Origin: Topomyia yanbarensis
Lineage: Eukaryota; Arthropoda; Insecta; Diptera; Culicidae
Direction: 5' to 3'
DNA length: 64,000 nt
NCBI RefSeq assembly: GCF_030247195.1
Contig: NC_080672.1
Coordinates: 82,396,113 to 82,460,112 of the forward strand
The translations under genes and the position numbers were made by a program. The notes beneath the pieces are model-generated. The model searched no databases, was not told the DNA's origin, and saw nothing but the letters and a program-made list of their open reading frames with translations. Below, one piece after another: positions 57,365-64,000 of the stretch; the first letter of the stretch is position 1; each line of letters begins with the position of its first letter.

Positions 57365-57731
57365 GTAGTGAGCGGTGTCGTAAAAGTAAGTGTATTTTAT
57401 TTTTTAACTGTGTATCACGCTATCTCAATACATTTTTCTATTTATCTTTTTGTCATAAACATTGATGGATATAATTTTGGTTCGTTGATGACTTCCTTCT
57501 ATCGTATATAAAATAAGTTATCGATGGTGGTTAGTAATGAACAAGGAACTAACGAGTTCGAAAAAACAACGCCAAAACAATATGAACGGCTATCCTAGCA
57601 TGTATTCTAGTCTTTCGTGACTACTTTCTAAACGCCATTGTTTCAAATTATCTAACTTTACCAGTTAAACCGGAGACATTACAATGATGGTCCTGATATA
57701 TTTTGGCAATTTCACAAGTAACTCATAAAAC
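57365..57731. other. Intergenic region between convergent Oat and lipase
   Basis: The 367 bp hold the 3' UTRs of both genes. AT-rich, no repeat or ORF recognised. Confidence 0.6.
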
Positions 57732-58810
57732 CTAACTTCCACTATTTCGCAAAAATGGTGCCGTATCCGCCGTCAGCACATAATAGACTCCACCAGGTTT
57801 CTTATTTAGCCTCCTCAGTTCGACTCCCCCAAGCGTTGCTTGACCCAGCGAGCATTCAGCATGCAAATTGTCCACGTCCGCGCATCGATTGGCGGAATAG
57901 TTCTTCGCTCTCAACGATTCCTTGAAGTAGATAACCGATCTTTCGTGGCTACAAGTAAGACTCCAACCACATCCTGGCTGCGATGTCCCTCCATTTGGAT
58001 AAAAGTCCGCTTTTCCGATATTTTTGAAAAATCCTAGTGCTTTGCCGTTCGTATGAATTACTTCGACATACTCAGCATCATTCGCGGAGAGGCGTTCCAT
58101 AGGCTTTTTAAAGCGGAACAAGGGCGATGCCGGGTCAAGTCCAATAATGAAAGCAACTTTACGATTGGTTTGTTTTCCCGCCAATCCAGCAACGTGCGCT
58201 CCCAAACTATGCCCAATTATTCCGATCTGTTCCGGGCCTTGTCCGAACTCCATCAACTTATTTATCACGGCAGCGACTAATTCAGCGACTTTCGGTACTC
58301 GATACCTTGCCACCGGATACAGCAAGGTTTTGGCACCCTTTTCCCAATCGACCGCAATCACATTGAAATTTCCTTGCTCCAGAAACTCCGTCGCCAGCGG
58401 TTCAATCACCTCCGATTCAGCACTACCCAACCAACCATGAATGAGAATTTTCGTCGGCAGAGCCATCTTGAAACCGTGATGATCTGGCAAAAACTGAATC
58501 TCGTCGAAACTCAACTCCACCGACTGGTAGTTATTTGACCGAGCGTAGAACCGGAACTTGACATACTCGGCTGCATCGTATTTGTTGCTTTCCTTGCGAC
58601 TGTCGTGAACCCACATCCGCGATACGACTTCAAATTCCCCCGTTTTGCTCGGCAACCGAACATAGTCCTGGTACTCGTTCCGCGGTATAGCGAGCTGTGG
58701 TACGTGCGAATCGCCATCGCTATCCCGCTCGTATTCCATGTCGTCCGTGTCCAGCTCGAACCGGCTGGTCAGCGAGTTATCATCCTCCGGGAAGACAATC
58801 GGGGCGTCTC
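57732..58810 (-). CDS. Pancreatic-lipase-like secreted lipase, main exon
   Basis: The acceptor tttcatttcag (minus strand, ending at 58811) starts an exon open for 359 codons to the stop at 57732-57734. Joined to 60527-60464 it gives a 380-residue protein. The nucleophile elbow is IGIIGHSLGAHVAGLAG (Ser223), the acid GLDPASPLF (Asp247) and the histidine CSHERSVIYF (His310). KILIHGWLGS near residue 142 is the oxyanion-hole strand. The lid loop between Cys residues (GCGWSLTC) is short, as in insect lipases of phospholipase-A1 or galactolipase type rather than full pancreatic lipases. There is no C-terminal PLAT domain. An acidic N-terminal segment of about 50 residues precedes the domain. The likely role is extracellular lipid hydrolysis; the substrate is not predictable. 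Confidence 0.95.
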
Positions 58811-59311
58811 CTGAAATGAAAGGCCTCATATTAATTTAATCTGCTGGATTCTCTCGTTGTCCTAAACGAGAGATTTTGTGATATTATCCACCCATTTTTT
58901 TCATTCTGAACGATTGAAAAAAATTAATTTCGTTGTTCTTCTGGGGTCCCATCCCGAAATTTTTTAGTTAATGAAGAAGTTTTGAATTAGTTTCAAACTC
59001 AAAATCATTGCAATCCAAATTTAACCTCCAAAACTGATTTTAATTGAATCAGTCTCTTACATATTACGAATTGTACATCGTTCCTTTCAAAATCGAAATT
59101 TCAGACCCCCTCCGCAATTTTTTTCTGGATCCGCCCCTGCATGATATTAATGGACATACACATACACACAGAAATTGTTCAAATTTGTCGAGCTGAGTCG
59201 ATCAGTATAAAAGATTCGGCCATCCTAAAAAAAACTCTAGAAAGAGAACTGCGGAGACTCCATTTTGGATCAATTGGATTCGGGTTTAGCTGCCAAAAAA
59301 CGAATCCAATC

Positions 59312-59561
59312 GAACACTTCTCGACAAACATATGATTACGGCCTAAAAGCCAACTGTCAAAATCCACTTTGAATGGAAATTCCGGACAAACCGTTACTAG
59401 CCGAACACAGTTCATAACAGTTTATGAAAGAAAAAATATTTTTCTTTTGGTTACTATAAACGTCTCTGATTGGCGCGTAACGGTTTGTCCGGAATTTCCA
59501 TTCAAAGTGGATTTTGACAGTTGGCTTTTAGGCCGTAATCATATGTTTATCGAGACTTCTA
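59312..59561. mobile_element. ~250-bp MITE with ~80-bp near-perfect terminal inverted repeats
   Basis: The arms 59312-59396 and 59479-59561 pair, with at least 65 consecutive matches (atatgattacggcctaaaag to aaattccggacaaaccgtta). The string acttct lies outside both ends and may be part of the duplication. It sits within the lipase intron. Confidence 0.85.
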
Positions 59562-60142
59562 TCCTTATAACATTGGACGTGTTGCCATACAATGCCGGGG
59601 CACACGTTGCCAAAAACGCTGTTTTTCTTTCCGCAGATCTCTTCTAGAATTTTTCTAGGCTATCCTCGAATTCTTGATCGTTTTTTACATATTTCTTATA
59701 TAAGAAACGTAAATCAATAAGTGATATTCCGGCGTTCACCAATCTCCTTTCCTCACCATTACTGAATGCATAATAAATCGTAGAAAGACGTCACAACGTA
59801 AATAACTTATACAAGCTTTGATGTGGAGTTTCCACAGTTTCAATCCCCCGTTAAATGCACAACTTCCATCGCATTGAGGCAGTTTTGAAAAAGATTACCC
59901 TTGACATGTGACCCCTGATTGTGATTGGTGCAACGCAACGCTCAATCAAGTGCTCAATTGAAACTCAATTGACAGATAGACCGACATGTTTTTTTTCAAA
60001 CACTCATATTGAAACATTTTTTTTTTCAATATGTGAGGGTCCCTGCAATCGATTAGTGGTAAGAAAGTGGGTAATTCAGTTAATAAAAAAAATGTAGCTT
60101 CGCCAAAAATCCTTATATAGGAAGGTCCTAGCATGCGTCAAA

Positions 60143-60283
60143 ATGAAAACTGCCTCTATGCTAATATGTGTGATAGTTGTTTCGGTGAATGGTGCCGTCT
60201 TCGTCATTAATACCACGTTTTATAGGCTGCCTCTGCTCACTACCACTAAGAGTGTTGACGCCTGCTATGACCTGGGACTTTGA
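60143..60283 (+). CDS. Hypothetical 46-aa ORF with a signal-peptide-like start
   Basis: Context aaaATGaaa, then MKTASMLICVIVVSVNGAVF, a hydrophobic segment of 13 residues followed by a short polar tail with one Cys. A TATATA string lies at 60114-60119, but that would place a start site at or after the ATG. A donor-like ggtacgt follows the stop, so a longer spliced product in another frame is also possible. It is within the lipase intron, antisense to it. No family is recognised. Confidence 0.2.
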   Translation: MKTASMLICVIVVSVNGAVFVINTTFYRLPLLTTTKSVDACYDLGL

Positions 60284-60463
60284 GGTACGTCTATGAATTT
60301 AAAAAGGCAGATAGTGATGAAAGGCTTACGTTTATATATAGAGTGAACAAAGCACTCTTTTGTTTACAAAAAGTTACGCTTATGTGCGAATATCCGTTGT
60401 TAAGTTTAGTGAGACACGCAGATGCAGATTATTTGAAATTCGTATTACCCTAAACATTCTTAC

Positions 60464-60527
60464 CTGCGGTCACAAGTAACGTTAGTGCTGAAAAGACTAC
60501 ACACTTGATAATGAACGTAGCATCCAT
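60464..60527 (-). CDS. Lipase, first coding exon (signal peptide)
   Basis: ATG at 60527 (minus strand) starts MDATFIIKCVVFSALTLLVT, 21 codons plus one base before the donor g|gtaag. The peptide has a basic residue and a hydrophobic core ending at Ala, a typical secretion signal. The single leftover base joins GA of the next exon to make Gly in phase with DAPIVFPEDDN. In-frame Met codons upstream are possible but would lengthen the signal. No TATA box is seen upstream on the minus strand. Confidence 0.85.
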
Positions 60528-60719
60528 TCCAAGCAGTACGAAGCACATAGATCCAGCCAACACGATGCTCCTGAGTAAACTAGAGCTGCTGCGCTGCGAT
60601 TGGACAATGTTTACATTGCGAGGATCAACTAGTCGCCTCACTTCCCGAGCGATTACGTTAGGGCGAACTGCAGTGGAAAAAGTACTAGAATTTTTCAATT
60701 TAGGCATGTATTTTGATTA

Positions 60720-63700
60720 AGCTTTTTGTATTGTTTAGAAATTAGGTCATTAAGCCATATGCTGTTTTTATTTTTTTCCGATGCAGCTTAAGTTTCGCTT
60801 TTTAGCACGCAAAATAACAAATAAAAAATATTTTATTAAATTGTATTATTACGACCACACCTTCCATTGAATTACCATGATCCCTATCCCTTTGCTCGAA
60901 TAACATTGTCAAAAATACTAACCCATGTGGCTAAATTCACCGTCAAGGAAGATCGATAGTGTGATAGTAATAAAGGAGGTGTTTACATTTTCTTAAAAAA
61001 TCAATTGAAAATTATTCAATTGATCGATAAATGTATTTAACAGCGCCAGGTGGGGAGCCATCGCCGCAACGCTGTCCAGAATGAGGATCCTCCAACTAGA
61101 TGATGTTTGCATGTATGCCGCCTCATTGATAAACCACTCTTTAATGTTCGCCATGAAATGGTTTGAATATCTCCTTCTTTTCAGATTCGCTGAGGGGGGT
61201 TGGCGTTCTTGGGGTTTACTGGGATCTTCAAACGCTCCATGTCCATCATTGTCCTTTGGATTGACCGCAAGTTGCGAATTCTGGGGAAGCTTCTATCAAT
61301 ACTGAACAGAAATCCGACATAATCATGAGCAGGATATTGTAAAACAACTGGAAAGGATTTTGTCAGTGTTTTAAGAGAGACCCGTATAAATAAATATCAT
61401 ACCAGAAATCTTTGGAACCATTCCCAAACCATTCATATAATACTCACCATATTGGAAATACTACTGATATATTCCACCATTTTAATTCAACTATTATACA
61501 GCCATACTTATTTAGTTACCATTTCCAATATCTTCCACGTATCCTATATTGGAGATTTGTACTTTTGCGCAGGAAGTTAATATTGCTCTTTGATATACGT
61601 ATATCTGTTTACGCTGCTCCAAAAACCTGTAGCTTAACATGATCAAAAATCCTCGTTTTATAATATTGCGGTAGTAGCTCAATTGGATAAAGCGACAGTC
61701 CATTTAGTGTCAACGAAGCTCTCTTCAGAAGATAACGTGTAAAAAAATAAAACTAAATCAATCTATAGAATTGAAAAGATGAAAGGGAAGTTTTTTTTTC
61801 TCCACATAATAATTTATGCATCGCTAGATCTAAAATATGCATGTCACCATAATCTGTATAGTTCTTGAATTGTATGTTGTCCAAATGTATATTGAAAACA
61901 GTACATTTTGCTATGGTGACTGTTCTTAACGACCCGTTGTTTGTATGGTCGAGTATGGAAAAACGATACTGGTTAAGTTTGATATTGTACCAGGCAATGG
62001 TAACTCTATTGTTGAACGAACCATATTGAAAACGGGTTTGAGATGTTTAATGCAATGGTTGGCATATGGTACACATTTATGCGGGGAATCTATCAGTATC
62101 CCGAAAAAGATTTCACCAAAGTCCAGGGACCATGTCATTAGAATCCTAAAGGGTGTATGGAATAAAATAGCATTACAAGAAAAGGTTCGTCAAAATTCAA
62201 TCATTCAACTGATTTTTGTATAACTTTCCCGATTTTTAATAAAAGTATCAGAAACCGACTCCAGAATTAGTCTAAATTCTTGTTGGAAGAAAGAAGGGAG
62301 GTTGAATAGCCCACACCTCCTTCCTACCAACTGAAGTCTAAGCAGACCTGGAATATAAAGAAAGTCCTTAAAGTTGTATAACCTGCACTGATAAAAATGT
62401 AAATGTTATATCTATTAAGGGTGGGGGGGTGTGTTAAGGATTTCACCGCAAATAAATCAGTTTTTTTTGTCATTTTTTTTAGAAAGATGGGTGAAGTGAA
62501 TTGATCGAAACTTTTGTACATTATACTACATCATTTCAATAACATTCTATGATTTTTTCATGCAAAAATATCTACAAGCGACTTGGTGATAAAGCTTTTT
62601 GTGGAGCGTCTCTGGAAAAACAGGATTTGCGGTGTTCATTCAAAAACTACTTGACCGATTTATTTCAAACTTTGCATACCCATTCTATGTAAAAAATGCC
62701 TAACCCCTACGTTGAGTTTTCGAGAAAATTTTTCAATTAAGGGTTTTTTTACTAATAAAATGGCGGAATCGCTGTTTTTCAAGAAAAATTTCAGCGTCTA
62801 GGCCTGCGTTGATGATTTTTTTACTTTTGGTGCATTCTCAACAGAAACATCAAACAGAAGCGCCATCCAGTGGTGAGAGCGGTCAAATCTGAAGGAGTCA
62901 CTCATTCTAAAAGTGTAAAATAAACCACATATTTTCGGGATTTTCTTCGTGCGTTTCAGGTCTTTATTATTTGTCTTTGCCTTGACCTTCAATGAAATGA
63001 CACATGTTGTTGCTGGAGACAAAGTGAAAGTGAAACACTAGCACTGAACTGCACCAATACCACATTGCGAACATGATGAAATTGAACGAGTGTATCATCA
63101 TATCTGCCAATATCAAGCGGTTAGTCGCTTAGAACAATGCGCCATACATACTATTTCAGATACGATAACATGATATAAGTAAACAATCCACAGTAACACG
63201 CAATCATTTCACACACTACCACAATGTGTGTGAACACACTTCATAGGCGATCACGCTGTTTCGTGTAGAGGAACAAACCTATTTTCTCCTGTAACAAATC
63301 CCTGTCAAAAAAATGCGGACGAACATGGTCAGGCGATTTAAAAAGTTTGACGTTTGACTCAACTCGCCTGTGCTAATTGCCCCTCGGAACAAATGCAATT
63401 TGCGAATGTGATTTAAAGGCAATTTCAATACTTAGACAAATTTTCTGGCGGGTGAAATGGACTTTGTTGTTTTTCGCGTTTTTCAAACATGGCGGTTCAT
63501 GTTTGGCTTAAGCTTAAAATTGTTTTTTGAACAATTGGTGTGTTCTCCCTTGTACTTTGTTTGTCTAGTGCACTTCATTTAGCCAAAGAATGTGGGAAAT
63601 TGTGGAATCGTGTGTAAGAATAGTGGAACAAGATCTTTGACCTAAAGTCTTAATGAACGTCAGATTGTGGTAAGTTTTGGAGTGCAATACCAATTTCACC

Positions 63701-64000
63701 ATTGATTCTTCCTATAATTTGGTGGTAATTGCTAGATACTGGTAAGTATATGTGAGTAGATAATGAATCCGAAAATAAGTATTATTTTTAATTTTCATAG
63801 AAGGCAATTAAGAGCGATTAAAAGGCGCGTTCCGTGGGCGATTTAAGGGCGGGTTGGGCGTCAAAAAAATGACGGCGGCAAATCGCCCAAATGTTGCATT
63901 TGAAATAGCCTCCTAATTGTCAGCAATTTACTGGCTAATTGAAGGGTAATTAGCGCATCCGAGTTGGCAAATAGCCCCCTGTTAGCCAGCAACTTGCCCT
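60720..64000. other. Terminal stretch, no supportable gene
   Basis: AT-rich sequence with scattered small repeats: ccat/atgg-rich blocks at 61.40-61.52 and 61.92-62.15 kb in the style of 54.1-54.35 kb, and a gcggtagtagctcaattgg string at 61668 resembling a tRNA A box without a B box. There is a G run (gggtggggggg) near 62420. The last 220 bp contain gggcg/cgccc-rich repeats (63820-63890) that may be the edge of an element continuing past the window. No ORF over 92 codons. Confidence 0.5.

Larger units (their letters stand above)
58811..60463 (-). other. Lipase intron 1
   Basis: The donor gtaag (minus strand, from 60463) and acceptor ttcag bound 1653 bp. It contains a reverse copy of the 23.74-kb MITE family (ending near 59141 in ctggatccgcccctg), the inverted-repeat element at 59312-59561 and a small ORF on the + strand at 60143. 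Confidence 0.85.

Noticed and set aside
61668..61740. tRNA-like string with an A-box match
   Set aside because: No B box, no cloverleaf and no plausible anticodon arm could be found. At most it is a decayed tRNA-derived SINE start.
61945..62223. 92-codon ORF and the overlapping antisense ORF
   Set aside because: They overlap a ccat/atgg-rich repeat with similar motifs at 54.1-54.35 kb, and have no protein family signature.

Overview
The window looks like euchromatic DNA of a dipteran, most probably a mosquito (Culicidae). The evidence is a mitochondrial ornithine aminotransferase gene with very long introns, an insect pancreatic-lipase-like gene, and a dense mosquito-style mixture of non-LTR retrotransposons, ITm-type transposase remnants, hAT-like palindromic MITEs and AT-rich repeats. 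No bacterial features (operons, Shine-Dalgarno sites, CRISPR) are present. The species cannot be named from the sequence alone.

Region 1-6.2 kb: the C-terminal codons of an LTR-polyprotein-like ORF are followed by a complete, apparently recent R1-clade retrotransposon (161-5892). It has two intact overlapping ORFs, a tandemly repeated 3' UTR, an A20 tail and a perfect 16-bp target-site duplication. Region 6.2-12.5 kb: a dead Jockey/CR1-type retrotransposon sits inside an AT-rich repeat, and a second copy of that repeat at 41.3-42.5 kb shows the uninterrupted site. Region 12.5-20.6 kb: MITEs, a broken retrotransposon ORF1 (gag-like) interrupted by two long palindromic hAT-like MITEs, and two decayed R1-like ORF2 copies.

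Region 20.6-57.4 kb carries ornithine aminotransferase (Oat) on the + strand. Two exons are certain (47960-48257 and 56377-57364). A candidate first exon with an initiator-like motif lies at about 21.5-21.85 kb and joins exon 2 in frame; if real, it makes a 26-kb first intron. The presumed introns hold a retrotransposon RNase H fragment, a third R1-like fragment, hairpin MITEs, an array of large GTCGGA-type repeats including a nearly identical 1.15-kb pair, a G-rich minisatellite element, an S6-kinase-like fragment between inverted repeats, an ITm-type transposase remnant and a 1.6-kb fold-back element.

Region 57.4-60.6 kb: a secreted lipase gene on the - strand (exons 60527-60464 and 58810-57732) converges on Oat, with 367 bp between the stop codons. 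Region 60.7-64 kb has no gene I can support. The two host genes appear functionally unrelated: one acts in mitochondrial ornithine/proline metabolism, the other in extracellular lipid hydrolysis. What dominates the window is layered transposon insertion, much of which can be ordered in time from target-site duplications.
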